From Candidatus Rokuibacteriota bacterium (GTDB lineage: Bacteria; Methylomirabilota; Methylomirabilia; Rokubacteriales; CSP1-6), in contig JACPCW010000075.1 of assembly GCA_016184365.1 (NCBI GenBank), positions 145,617-209,616 on the forward strand: DNA of 64,000 nt, in the 5' to 3' direction. The position numbers and the translations under genes were made by a program. Within the stretch, counting starts at the first letter, position 1; each line of letters opens with the position of its first letter. This document shows positions 1 to 9,100 of this stretch, piece after piece. The notes below the pieces were generated by a model, which was not told the DNA's origin, searched no databases, and saw only the letters and a list, made by a program, of their open reading frames with translations.

Positions 1-639
1 AAGCTCGTCGAGGAATCGCCGGCGCCGAACCTCGGCGCCGGCACGAAGCGCGGTCTCGTCGAAGCGGCGGTGGCCGGCGCGCGCGCGATCCGCTACGCCA
101 ATGCCGGGACGATCGAATTCCTCGTCGATGCGGACGGGCGCTTGTACTTTCTCGAGATGAATACGCGCCTGCAGGTCGAGCATCCCGTCACCGAAGAGGT
201 GAGCGGCGTCGATCTCGTGGCCGCGCAGCTCCGCGTCGCCGCGGGCGACGGTCTGCCGTGGACGCAGGACGCGATCGTCCAGCGCGGCGCGGCCATCGAA
301 GTCCGCGTCTATGCCGAGGATCCCGCCCGGCAGTTCCTGCCGTCACCGGGCACGATCACGCGGCTCGACATCCCGGGCGGCGACGGTCTTCGGATCGAGT
401 CGGGCGTCGTCGCGGGCAGCGTCGTGACGCCGCACTACGATCCGCTGTTGATGAAGATCATCGCCGCCGGGCCGTCGCGAGACGCGGCCATCGAGCGCCT
501 CACGGCCGCGCTCGACGCGCTCGTCATCGACGGCGTCAAGACGACGGCGCCGTTCCTCCAGCGCGTCCTCGCGCATCCCGATTTCCGACGCGGCGCGGTC
601 CATACCCAGATGGTCGAGCAAGGAGCGTTCAATGGCTGA
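1..639 (+). CDS. Biotin carboxylase subunit of an acyl-CoA carboxylase (3' part only)
   Basis: The gene enters from the left edge, so only its last 212 codons are visible. The reading frame is open from base 1. Around bases 148-201 it encodes FLEMNTRLQVEHPVTE, the ATP-grasp signature of biotin carboxylases, followed by the usual C-terminal region (AIEVRVYAEDP, then FLPSPGTI). The enzyme carboxylates the biotin on a carrier protein using ATP and bicarbonate. The next gene encodes a carrier domain and overlaps it by 8 nt. With the carboxyltransferase at 1378-2931 it forms a split acyl-CoA carboxylase, probably acting on acetyl-, propionyl- or a branched acyl-CoA; the substrate cannot be read from this part. 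Confidence 0.93.
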   Translation, partial: KLVEESPAPNLGAGTKRGLVEAAVAGARAIRYANAGTIEFLVDADGRLYFLEMNTRLQVEHPVTEEVSGVDLVAAQLRVAAGDGLPWTQDAIVQRGAAIEVRVYAEDPARQFLPSPGTITRLDIPGGDGLRIESGVVAGSVVTPHYDPLLMKIIAAGPSRDAAIERLTAALDALVIDGVKTTAPFLQRVLAHPDFRRGAVHTQMVEQGAFNG

Positions 640-847
640 GGAGATCAAGGCGCACATCACCGGCGTCGTGTTCCAGATCACGACGAAGCCGGGCGACGCG
701 GTCGCCGCCGGCGATCCGGTGATCGTGCTCGAATCGATGAAGATGGAGATTCCGGTCGAGGCGCCGCGCGCCGGCACGGTGAAGGAGATCCGGGTGGCCG
801 AAGGCCAGACCGTGCAGGAAGGCGACACCGTCGCCGTCATCGACTGA
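632..847 (+). CDS. Biotin carboxyl carrier domain protein (biotinyl/lipoyl attachment)
   Basis: A 71-residue protein that is essentially one biotinyl domain. It has the biotinylation motif ESMKMEIPV, in which the lysine between the two methionines (about residue 36) carries biotin, and ends with the usual TVQEGDTVAVID strand. No long N-terminal linker is present, unlike E. coli AccB. Its ATG overlaps the biotin carboxylase gene by 8 nt, indicating translational coupling. It shuttles carboxybiotin from the carboxylase to the transferase encoded at 1378-2931. Confidence 0.93.
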   Translation: MAEEIKAHITGVVFQITTKPGDAVAAGDPVIVLESMKMEIPVEAPRAGTVKEIRVAEGQTVQEGDTVAVID

Positions 848-860
848 GGAGGACCGCGCC

Positions 861-1373
861 ATGGCTGTCGCCGTCGATCTGATCCTCGGACTCTACGCGT
901 ACCACCGTTGGGCGAACCGGCGGCTCTTCGACGAGGCGACGGCGCTCGGCGCCGACGCGGACCGGGAGCTCGGTAAGCAGTTCAGCTTCCCGACGATCCG
1001 CGGCATGTTCGCGCACATCTACGGCGCCGACTGGATCTGGCTCTCGCGCTGGCAGGGCACCTCGCCGACGCGACTGCCCGACGCAACGGACTTCCCGACG
1101 CTCGCCGAGCTTCGCCGGGCGTGGGACGAGCTCGAGCGGGAGCAGCGGCAGTTCGTCGAGGGCCTCGGCGAGACCGATCTCGCGCGGGAGATCGATTTCC
1201 GCGACACCGCGGGCCGGCCGTCCCGGCTGGCGCTGGGGCCGATGCTCCAGCATGTGGCCAACCACGCGACGCATCACCGGAGTGAGCTCGCCACCATGCT
1301 GACGATGCTGCGCGGCTCGCCGCCGCCGACCGACCTCGTCGTCTATCTGCGGCGGCCGCCCGGCCGGAGCTGA
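861..1373 (+). CDS. DinB-family four-helix metal-binding protein
   Basis: A 170-residue protein with the DinB/YfiT pattern: an N-terminal helix with YHRWAN, a histidine in MFAHIYGADWIWLSRW (about residues 50-65) and a C-terminal HVANHATHHRSEL segment (about residues 130-143). The three histidines normally bind a divalent metal. Families of this fold include thiol-dependent transferases and hydrolases (bacillithiol- or mycothiol-type), but the substrate cannot be inferred here. It lies between the carrier and transferase subunits of the carboxylase, 13 nt after the first and 4 nt before the second, so it is in the same operon; a functional link to the carboxylase is unproven. Confidence 0.85.
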   Translation: MAVAVDLILGLYAYHRWANRRLFDEATALGADADRELGKQFSFPTIRGMFAHIYGADWIWLSRWQGTSPTRLPDATDFPTLAELRRAWDELEREQRQFVEGLGETDLAREIDFRDTAGRPSRLALGPMLQHVANHATHHRSELATMLTMLRGSPPPTDLVVYLRRPPGRS

Positions 1374-1377
1374 GCCC

Positions 1378-2931
1378 ATGGCCATGAAAGACCTCGTCGA
1401 CGATCTCGCCGCGCGGCGCTCGCGTGCGCGCGCGATGGGCGGCGAGGACGCGGTGGCGAAGCAGCGTGCGGCCGGCAAGCTCACGGCGCGCGAGCGGGTC
1501 GACCTCCTGTTCGACGCCGGCACGTTCACCGAATTCGGGATCCACGCGACGCACGCCGGCATCGCGCCCGATCTCGCGGGACGCGAGACGCCGGCGGACG
1601 GCATGATCACCGGCGTCGGCCGGATCGACGGGCGCCTGGCCTCCGTCATCGCGTACGACTTCACGGTCATGGCCGGCTCGATGGGCCGGACGGCCGAGCT
1701 CAAGGGCAACCGCGCGCGCGAGATCGCGCTGACGAAGCGCATGCCGATGATCTGGCTGATCGACTCCGCCGGCGCGCGCATCCAGGAGGCGATCGGCTCG
1801 CGGAACTTCGCCGCGACGGGCCTGCTGTTCCGCGAGGAATCGATCATGTCCGGCGTCATCCCGCAGGTCGCGGCGATGATGGGCCCGGGCGCCGCCGGCA
1901 CCGCCTACATTCCCGCGCTCTCCGACTTCGTGCCGATGGTGCGCGGGACCAGCAACATGGCGCTCGGCGGTCCGCCGCTGGTGAAGGCGGTCGTCGGCGA
2001 GGACATCACCGCCGAGGAGCTCGGCGGCTCGAAGGTGCACTGCGAGATCTCCGGCTGCGCGGACCTGGAGGTCGCGGACGATCGCGAGTGCCTCGCCGCG
2101 ATTCGCGAGTACCTGTCGTACTTCCCGAGCGCGAACACCGACGCGCCGCCGGTCAGCGCGTGCTCCGATCCGGTCGACCGTCGCGCCGAGGAGCTGCTGA
2201 CGATCGTGCCCGACAGCGCGCGCCGGGCGTACGACGTGAAGAAGGTCATCCGCGCCGTCGTCGACGACGGCCGGATGTTCGAGATCAAGCCGGGATGGGC
2301 GAAGAACATCGTGACGGCGCTCGCGCGCCTGAACGGCCATCCCGTCGGCGTCGTCGCCAATCAGCCCCAGGTCCTCGGCGGCGCGCTCGACAACGATGCC
2401 GCCGACAAGGCGGCGCGGTTCATCATGCTGTGCGACGCGTTCAACGTGCCGCTCGTGTTCCTGCAGGACGTGCCGGGCTTCATGGTCGGCTCGAAGGTCG
2501 AGCGCGCCGGCATCATCCGGCACGGCGCGAAGATGCTGTACGCGGTGAGCGAGGCCACGGTGCCGAAGCTGACCGTCGTGCTGCGGAAGGCGTACGGCGC
2601 CGGGTACTACGTGATGTGCGGGCGCGCGTACGAGCCGGACGTGATCGTCGCGTGGCCCACGGCGGAGATCAGCGTGATGGGCCCGGAAGGCGGCACGAAC
2701 ATCGTCTTCCGGCGCGAGATCGCCGCGGCCGCGGATCCGGCCGCCGAGCGCGCCCGGCGCGTCGAGGACTTCCGGAAGCTCATCAATCCGTACATCGCCG
2801 CCGGCGCTGCGCTCATCGACGACGTCATCGATCCGCGCGAGACGCGCGCCGTGCTGGTCCGCGGGCTCGAGATGGCGAAGCGCAAGCGGATCGACCGCCC
2901 GTGGCGCAAGCACGGCGTCGTGCCGGTGTGA
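1378..2931 (+). CDS. Acyl-CoA carboxylase carboxyltransferase subunit
   Basis: A 517-residue single-chain carboxyltransferase of the propionyl-/methylcrotonyl-CoA carboxylase beta type, with the two crotonase-like halves expected (about residues 30-250 and 260-500). The N-terminus has the usual KLTARERVDLLFDAGTF, the first half has the GPGAAGTAYIPAL region, and the second half carries QDVPGFMVG and AYGAGYYVMCGRAY, the oxyanion-hole regions for acyl-CoA and biotin. It transfers CO2 from carboxybiotin to an acyl-CoA. The ATG at 1378 is followed by another ATG at 1384; the first is closer to the upstream stop and is chosen. Substrate specificity (acetyl, propionyl or methylcrotonyl) is not decidable by eye. 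Confidence 0.92.
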   Translation: MAMKDLVDDLAARRSRARAMGGEDAVAKQRAAGKLTARERVDLLFDAGTFTEFGIHATHAGIAPDLAGRETPADGMITGVGRIDGRLASVIAYDFTVMAGSMGRTAELKGNRAREIALTKRMPMIWLIDSAGARIQEAIGSRNFAATGLLFREESIMSGVIPQVAAMMGPGAAGTAYIPALSDFVPMVRGTSNMALGGPPLVKAVVGEDITAEELGGSKVHCEISGCADLEVADDRECLAAIREYLSYFPSANTDAPPVSACSDPVDRRAEELLTIVPDSARRAYDVKKVIRAVVDDGRMFEIKPGWAKNIVTALARLNGHPVGVVANQPQVLGGALDNDAADKAARFIMLCDAFNVPLVFLQDVPGFMVGSKVERAGIIRHGAKMLYAVSEATVPKLTVVLRKAYGAGYYVMCGRAYEPDVIVAWPTAEISVMGPEGGTNIVFRREIAAAADPAAERARRVEDFRKLINPYIAAGAALIDDVIDPRETRAVLVRGLEMAKRKRIDRPWRKHGVVPV

Positions 2932-2961
2932 TCGGACGGCGGCGCCGGCCGGACGCGATCG

Positions 2962-3759
2962 TCAGAGGTCCGTGGCCGAGCCGTGCCGGCCCCGGCCGCC
3001 GGCGAACCGCGCGGCGCCCCCGATCCCTTCGCGCGCGAGCGCGTCCTGCCCGTTGCGCCACTCGCGCTCGAGCGCCTGACGTACGGGCAGGCCCTGCTGG
3101 AGATACACGGAACGACGGTCCGCCCGAACGCACGCTTGAGGGAAGCGCGCGATCTCCCGCGCGAGCGCCTCCGCCGCCGCCCGGGACTGGCCGCGAGGCA
3201 CGACCTTCTCGCACGCGCCGATGCGCAGGCATTCCTCGGCCGGGACCGTCCGCCCCGTCAGGATGATTTCCATGGCGCGTCCGGTGCCGACGAGCCGCGG
3301 CAGGCGGACCGTTCCACCGTCGATCAGCGGCACGCCCCAGCGCCGGCAGTAGACGCCGAGGTACGCGTCCTCCTCCATGACGCGGATGTCGCACCAGAGC
3401 GCGATCTCCATGCCGCCAGCGACGGCGGGGCCGGCGATCGCCGCGATGACGGGCTTGGACAGCTCGAGCCGGGTCGGCCCCATCGGGCCGCGCGGGGCCG
3501 GACCGCCGTCCCGCGGGAAATCCAGAAACGCGAGCGGACGCGGGCCCTCGAGCGAGCTCGCGTACTTCAGATCGAACCCGGCACAGAAGGCGCCGCCCTC
3601 ACCCCACAGGACCGCGGCCAGCGCGTTCGGATCGGCGTCGAACGCCAGGAGCGCGGAGACCAGGGCGTCCGCGGTGGCGGGGTCCACGGCGTTCCGGACC
3701 TCGGGGCGGTGCAGCACGATCGTCGTCACCGGTCCGTCGTTCTCGATGCGAACGGTCAT
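2962..3759 (-). CDS. Enoyl-CoA hydratase/isomerase (crotonase) family protein
   Basis: A 265-residue crotonase-fold protein. It shows the N-terminal TIVLHRPEVRNAVD, the CoA/oxyanion segment GGAFCAGFDLKY, and the second oxyanion segment AVAGGMEIALWCDIRV (about residues 115-130), which retains the glutamate of the GGxE motif. The second catalytic glutamate position of classical hydratases is replaced: the region reads YCRRWGVPLIDGGTVRLPR. Simple hydratase activity is therefore uncertain, and an isomerase or thioesterase-like role is possible. It is the last gene of a three-gene minus-strand operon, 9 nt after the cyclopropane synthase. Confidence 0.88.
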   Translation of the reverse strand: MTVRIENDGPVTTIVLHRPEVRNAVDPATADALVSALLAFDADPNALAAVLWGEGGAFCAGFDLKYASSLEGPRPLAFLDFPRDGGPAPRGPMGPTRLELSKPVIAAIAGPAVAGGMEIALWCDIRVMEEDAYLGVYCRRWGVPLIDGGTVRLPRLVGTGRAMEIILTGRTVPAEECLRIGACEKVVPRGQSRAAAEALAREIARFPQACVRADRRSVYLQQGLPVRQALEREWRNGQDALAREGIGGAARFAGGRGRHGSATDL

Positions 3760-3768
3760 CGCATCCTC

Positions 3769-4965
3769 CTAGCCGCGCCCGGCCTCGTAGAGATGGCGCC
3801 GCGTCAGCGGGATCTCGTCGCTGGAGCCATGCGAGCACGTGAGCTGCCAGACGTTGAGCGCGCCGAACACGAACGCCGCGCGCGCCGCGTGGAGGTACAT
3901 CCGCCACATGCGGACGAAGCGCTCGTCGAACATCCGGGCGATCGCGTCGGCGTGCTTCTCGAAGCGATCGATCCACGCCTCGATCGTCAGGGCGTAGTGC
4001 GGCCGCAGGTTCTCGACGTCACTGATCCTGAGCCCCGCGTTCGTCATGTGGGTCGAGAGCTCCGCCAGCGTCGGCAGGTACATGCCCGGGAAGATGTGTT
4101 TCGTGATCCACGGCGTCACCGGCGCTTTTCGCGTCTTGCCCATCGTGTGCAGGACCGCGATGCCGCCCGGACGCAGGCCGCGCGCGACGCTCGCCATGTA
4201 CGCGGGCAGGTACCTCTCGCCGACGTGCTCGATCATCCCGACGCTGACGACGCGGTCGAACGTCTCCGCTCCGAGCTCGCGATAGTCCTGACGCCGCAGC
4301 TCGACGCGATCCGCGAGGCCGTGTTCCCGGACGCGGGTCTGCCCGAGCGCTCGCTGCGGCTCGCTCAGCGTGATGCCGACGACGCCGACGCCGTGGTGCG
4401 TCGCGGCGTGCCGGGCGAGAGCGCCCCAACCGCAGCCGATGTCGAGGAGCCGGTCGCCGGGCTGCAGCCGGAGCTTTCCGCAGATGTGACGGAGCTTCTG
4501 CCGCTGCGCGGTGGGAAGATCGTCGCTCGCATGCTCGAAGTACGCGCACGAGTAGTTCATGTCGTCGTCGAGCCAGGTCGCGAAGAACTCGTTGCCGATG
4601 TCGTAGTGGTGGGACACGTTCGCGGGCGCCCCGGCGAGCGAGTTGCGGCGGCGGAACGCGGCGAGCGCGAGGGCGGCCTTGCGCCACGGGCCGATCGCGA
4701 GCACCCGGTCGTCGACGCGATAGCAGAGGTGGAGCAGGTGCTGCAGATCGCCGTCGACGCCGAGATCCCCGGCCACGTACGCTTCGGGCAGGCGGACGAG
4801 CGCGTCACCGAGCATCCAGGCCACCGTCGCCTCGTCGGGCAGCCGGAGCCCGAACTCGGGGGCGCCGTCGCCGTACGCGATGGTGTCGCCGTCCCAGTAG
4901 CGGAGGGTGAAACCGGCGCCGCGCACGCGACGCAGGATGCGATCGAGATCGCCCTTGAGGCTCAT
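3769..4965 (-). CDS. cfa: Cyclopropane-fatty-acyl-phospholipid synthase family methyltransferase
   Basis: A 398-residue protein of typical Cfa length. It has an N-terminal lipid-binding region, the YDIGNEFFATWLDDDMNYSC segment, and the SAM-binding LDIGCGWGALARHAA (about residues 172-186), followed by GITLSEPQ and VSVGMIEHVGERYLP. The C-terminal region contains WITKHIFPGMYLP. These enzymes transfer a methylene or methyl group from SAM to the double bond of membrane phospholipid acyl chains. The preceding gene in the operon is a desaturase that would make such double bonds, which supports a lipid-tailoring pair. Confidence 0.93.
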   Translation of the reverse strand: MSLKGDLDRILRRVRGAGFTLRYWDGDTIAYGDGAPEFGLRLPDEATVAWMLGDALVRLPEAYVAGDLGVDGDLQHLLHLCYRVDDRVLAIGPWRKAALALAAFRRRNSLAGAPANVSHHYDIGNEFFATWLDDDMNYSCAYFEHASDDLPTAQRQKLRHICGKLRLQPGDRLLDIGCGWGALARHAATHHGVGVVGITLSEPQRALGQTRVREHGLADRVELRRQDYRELGAETFDRVVSVGMIEHVGERYLPAYMASVARGLRPGGIAVLHTMGKTRKAPVTPWITKHIFPGMYLPTLAELSTHMTNAGLRISDVENLRPHYALTIEAWIDRFEKHADAIARMFDERFVRMWRMYLHAARAAFVFGALNVWQLTCSHGSSDEIPLTRRHLYEAGRG

Positions 4966-4987
4966 CGCTCACCTCGCTTCGGTGTCG

Positions 4988-5938
4988 TCATCGCGCACGT
5001 GCGAGGGCCTGGTCGATCTCGGCGAACGCGACCGATCGACCGCGGGCGGGATCGACGAGCGCTCCGTCGTCGTGAATGCGCGGCGTGCGGAACACGAGGC
5101 GGAGCGCGTGGAGGTGCGGTGGCACCACGAACCGGTCCCCCGCGTGCTCGCGAAGCCTGGCGCGCACGAGCGGCGCGTACCGCGGGCTCATGGCGGGAAA
5201 GAAGTGGTGCTCGACGTGGTGGCTGAAGTTGAAGTGCACGGCGTCCAGCCACCGATGCGTCAGGACGCTCATCGACGTCGCCAGGACGTCCGCGCCGTCG
5301 TCGAGCGGCCGCAGCAGGTGATTCGTGACGATGTAGGACATGATGATCGTGTTGGCGACCAGCATCGGGACGACGATGACGAGCATCGCCGACCGGGCGT
5401 CGATCGCGCTCGCGAGCCCGATCCAGAACGCCGCCATGAGGACGAACTCGGCGATCGCGCGAGCGCGGTTCAGCGATTCGAAGCCGCGGCACCGGCGCGA
5501 CTGGACCCAGAGCACGATCTGGCTGTGCACGGTGAACCAGGTCGAGAGGTAGAGGACGCTCAGCCACCGCCCCGAACCCGGGGTGAACGCCGCGGCGACG
5601 CGGACCGATCGGAACCGGCGATACACGGTGAGCGTGCCGAAGTTGTCCGGGTCGCCGTCGGGCCGATTGGTATGGACGTGATGTACCTGGTTGTGCCAGA
5701 CGCGCCAGAGCGTCGGCGGGAGCACGAAAATCGCGAACGCGATCCACATCAGCGCGTCCTGCAGATGCCGCCGGCGCACGATCGACCCGTGCCCCGCCTC
5801 GTGACCGAGGAAGAACAGGCTTCCGTACAGGCCGCCGAGCAGCAGCGAGAGCAGCACGGCGACGCCCGCGGAGAGCGTGGCGACGACGAGCACCGTGCTG
5901 ATCGTCACGATCGTCATGCCGAGCGCAACGGCGGTCAT
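4988..5938 (-). CDS. Membrane fatty acid desaturase
   Basis: An integral membrane di-iron desaturase of 316 residues from the chosen start. The three histidine boxes are clear: HEAGHGS, HNQVHHVHTN and HHVEHHFFP, separated by hydrophobic segments in the expected pattern. It introduces a double bond into acyl chains of lipids using O2 and electrons from a ferredoxin or cytochrome. The frame is open back to an ATG at 6043, but codons between 6043 and 5939 are unusual for this genome (ACA, GGA, TTG, TCT, AGA) and a TTGACA sits at 6057-6052 on this strand, so the ATG at 5938 (MTAVALGMTIVTIS) is preferred. It starts the operon that continues with cfa and a crotonase. Confidence 0.88.
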   Translation of the reverse strand: MTAVALGMTIVTISTVLVVATLSAGVAVLLSLLLGGLYGSLFFLGHEAGHGSIVRRRHLQDALMWIAFAIFVLPPTLWRVWHNQVHHVHTNRPDGDPDNFGTLTVYRRFRSVRVAAAFTPGSGRWLSVLYLSTWFTVHSQIVLWVQSRRCRGFESLNRARAIAEFVLMAAFWIGLASAIDARSAMLVIVVPMLVANTIIMSYIVTNHLLRPLDDGADVLATSMSVLTHRWLDAVHFNFSHHVEHHFFPAMSPRYAPLVRARLREHAGDRFVVPPHLHALRLVFRTPRIHDDGALVDPARGRSVAFAEIDQALARAR

Positions 5939-6071
5939 ACCACGAGCCGGACACTGCCGGAAGACGTGCGGAGGAAGCTCGCTGCGGATCGCCGCTCTGA
6001 TCCCGAGAGAGGTCGCCAAGCCGAAGAATCCTGTCCCCACCATCGCAGCAGTGTCAAGATCCTCACGTTCG

Positions 6072-6101
6072 TTGACAGTCCGGAAGCGGCCTGCGCATGA
6101 T
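6072..6101 (+). promoter_or_regulatory. Candidate sigma-70 promoter for the cyclase/ATPase gene
   Basis: A perfect -35 hexamer TTGACA lies at 6072-6077, with CATGAT (4 of 6 matches to TATAAT) at 6096-6101 after an 18-nt spacer. Transcription would begin about 20 nt upstream of the ATG at 6127. A second TTGACA lies on the opposite strand at 6057-6052, facing the desaturase operon, so this short region may hold two divergent promoters. The minus-strand -10 (CAGGAT near 6033-6028) is weak. Confidence 0.45.
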
Positions 6102-6126
6102 GCTCCGGTCCCGAGGGGAACGCCGT

Positions 6127-9100
6127 ATGCGCTGCGCGCAGTGCCAGAACGAGAACCCGGCGCACGCCAAGTTCTGTCTCGAATGCGGCTCCCGTCTCGC
6201 GGTGCGCTGCCGCACGTGCGCGACGGACCTGCCGCCGGAGGCGAAGTTCTGTCTGCACTGTGGACAGAGCGTCGAGACGCCCGACGCCGGGACGGCGACC
6301 GCGTCCCCTCGCACGTACACGCCTCGCCACCTCGCCGAGAAGATCCTCACATCGCGAAGCGCCATCGAAGGCGAGCGCAAGCAGGTCACCGTGCTCTTCT
6401 GCGACGTCGTCGAATCGACGCGCCTCGCCGAGCACCTCGACCCCGAGACGATGCACGAGCTCATGAACAAGATGCTCGGATTGATGGCCGAGGCCGTCCA
6501 CCGGTTCGACGGCACCGTGAACCAGTTTCTCGGAGACGGGCTGATGGCGCTGTTCGGCGCGCCCGTCGCGCTCGAGGACCACGCGCTGCGCGCCGCGCAG
6601 GCCGCGCTCACCATCCTCGAGACGATCGCCGGCTACAGCGAGCAGCTTCGGCGCGAGCGTGAGGTGGAGATCCGGCTCCGGATCGGGCTGAACACCGGGC
6701 TCGTCGTGGTCGGACGGATCGGCGACGACCTCCGCATGGACTACACGGCGGTCGGTGACGTCACGAACCTCGCGGCCCGGATGCAATCGCTCGCCGAGCC
6801 GGGCACGATCCTCGTCACCGAGGGGACGCACCGTCTCATCGAGGGCTATGTCCGGAGCGAGCCGCTCGGCCGCCTGTCGATCAAGGGACGCGATGAGCCC
6901 GTCTCGGCCTTTCGCATCACGGGGCGGCTACGGGCGCGGAGCCGGTTCGACGTCAGCGCCCAACGTGGCCTGACGCCGCTCGCCGGCCGCAGCCGCGAGC
7001 TCGAAACGCTGCGCATCCGCCTGGCGCGCGCGAAGAACGGCCTGGGCCAGATCGTCGCCATCGCCGGCGAGGCGGGCGCCGGCAAGACGCGCCTGCTGCT
7101 CGAATTCCGGCGCTCGCTCGGGGACGATCGCGTCACGTGGCTCGAGGGGCATTGCGTCGCGTACGGCCCGGCCGTGCCGTACCTGCCGGTGCTCGACCTG
7201 CTGCGCGCCAATTTCGGCATCGACGAAGGCGACAACCCCCTGCAGATCGAAGAGAAGCTGCGCCAGGACGTGCGCCAGCTCGACTCGCGCCTCGACTGGA
7301 TCCTGCCGTTCCTCGGCGAGCTGCTCAGCTCGCGCGCGGAGGCGGTGCTCAAGCACCTCGAACCGAAGGAAAAGCGGCGGAAGATTTTCGAGGCGATCCG
7401 GGCCCTCAGCGCCGCCGGCGCCCACCGCCGGCCGCTGATTCTCGTCCTGGAAGACCTCCACTGGATCGACCAGACGTCCCAGGATTACCTCGCGTTCTTC
7501 GTCGACAGCCTCGCCGCGCTTCCGGTGCTGTTCCTCACGACCCACCGGCCCGGGTACATCGTGCCCTGGGCGGACAAGACGTACTACACGCAGATCGCGC
7601 TCGACCTGCTCGACGAGCACGACGTCGAGATCATGATGGCGCATCTGGTCGGCACCGCCGAGCTGCCGGCCGAATTCCGGCGGCTCGTCCACGAGAAGGC
7701 CGAGGGCAACCCGCTCTTCGTGGAGGAGATCACCACCTCGCTCCAGGAACACGGCGTGCTGGCGCGGACGGATCGCGGCGTCGCGTGGACGCGGAACGCC
7801 CCGATGGAATTCCCCGACACCGTGCAGGACATCATCCGCGCCCGCCTCGACCGTCTGGAGGAGCCCGTCAAGCGGACCGTCCAGACGGCTGCCGTCATCG
7901 GACGCGAGTTCGGGCTCGGTCTGCTGTCGCGCGTCGCCGACGCCGGCACGGAGGTGCCGAGCGACCTGGAGACGCTGAAGCATCTCGAGCTGATCCACGA
8001 GAAGCGCCTGTTCCCGGAGCTCGAGTACGTGTTCAAGCATGCCGTCACCCAGGACGTCGCCTACCACAGCCTGCTGCTGCAACGGCGGAAGGATCTCCAC
8101 ACGGGGATCGGCGCCGCGATCGAGGAGCTGTACGTGGACCGCCTGGAAGACCAGGCGGGGATCCTTGCGTATCACTACGCGCGCAGCCACCGGCCGGATC
8201 GCGGGGTGGCCTACGCGCTGCTTGCCGGCGACCGGGCCGCGCGGCTGTTCGCGAACGCCGAGGCGACGAGCTATTACGAGCAAGGCCTTCGACTGGCGCG
8301 GAGCCTCGGTGCCTCGTCCGAGGCGGCCGGCTTCGAGATCGACGCCATCCTCAAGCTCGCCGCCGTCTCCGTGACGCGGCAGGATCTCGAGCGTGACCGC
8401 GCGAATCTGGAATCGGCGCGCGCGCTCGCGCGCGAGCTCGACGACGAGCCGCGGCTCGCCAAGGTGCTGTACTGGCTCGCGCGCATCCATTACGTGGTCG
8501 TCGAGCCGGAGACGGCCCTCGCCTGCGCGCGGGACACCCTCCAGATCGCGGAGCGCCTCGGCGAACCCGAGCTGGCCGCGGCGACGGTCAACCTCCTCGG
8601 ACGCATCCATTACCAGCGCTCCGAGTTCACGGAAGCCGCGCGCATGCTGGAGCGCGGCGTCGAGCAGATGGGGCGGCTCGCGAACAAGCACGAGGAATCG
8701 ACGGCGGCCGGCTTCACGGGCCTCGTGCTGGGACTGCTCGGCGAATTCGAGCGCGCGATGGCGCACGCGGACCGCGGCATTCGCGTCGCGCGCGAGATCG
8801 GCAACCCGTTCGCCGAGGCCGCGAACCGCAACTATCGCGGCACCATCTACGACCAGCGGGGCGAGTGGGCGCAGGCGATCGACGAGTACGAGCGCGGGGC
8901 CCGCATCGCGATGGAGGCCGGCGACCTCTTCCGCCTCTACATCATCCGGTGGTGGAGCGGCCGCGCCCGCGCGATGGCCGGCGATCCGAAGACCGGCCGC
9001 TCGCTGCTCGAGCAGAGTCTGTCGCTCTCGGCGGAGATCGGCACGCGGTTCGGTCTCGCGACGCAGAAGGTGGAGCTCGCGGCGTGCATCATCGCCCTCG

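Noticed and set aside
982-2913. Long antisense open reading frame (643 codons) opposite the carboxyltransferase gene
   Set aside because: It is a shadow frame of a GC-rich gene: composition is dominated by R, A, D and H with no recognisable domain, and the plus-strand gene is unmistakable. The same applies to other long antisense frames, for example 6928-9669, 37208-40099 and 50372-52840.
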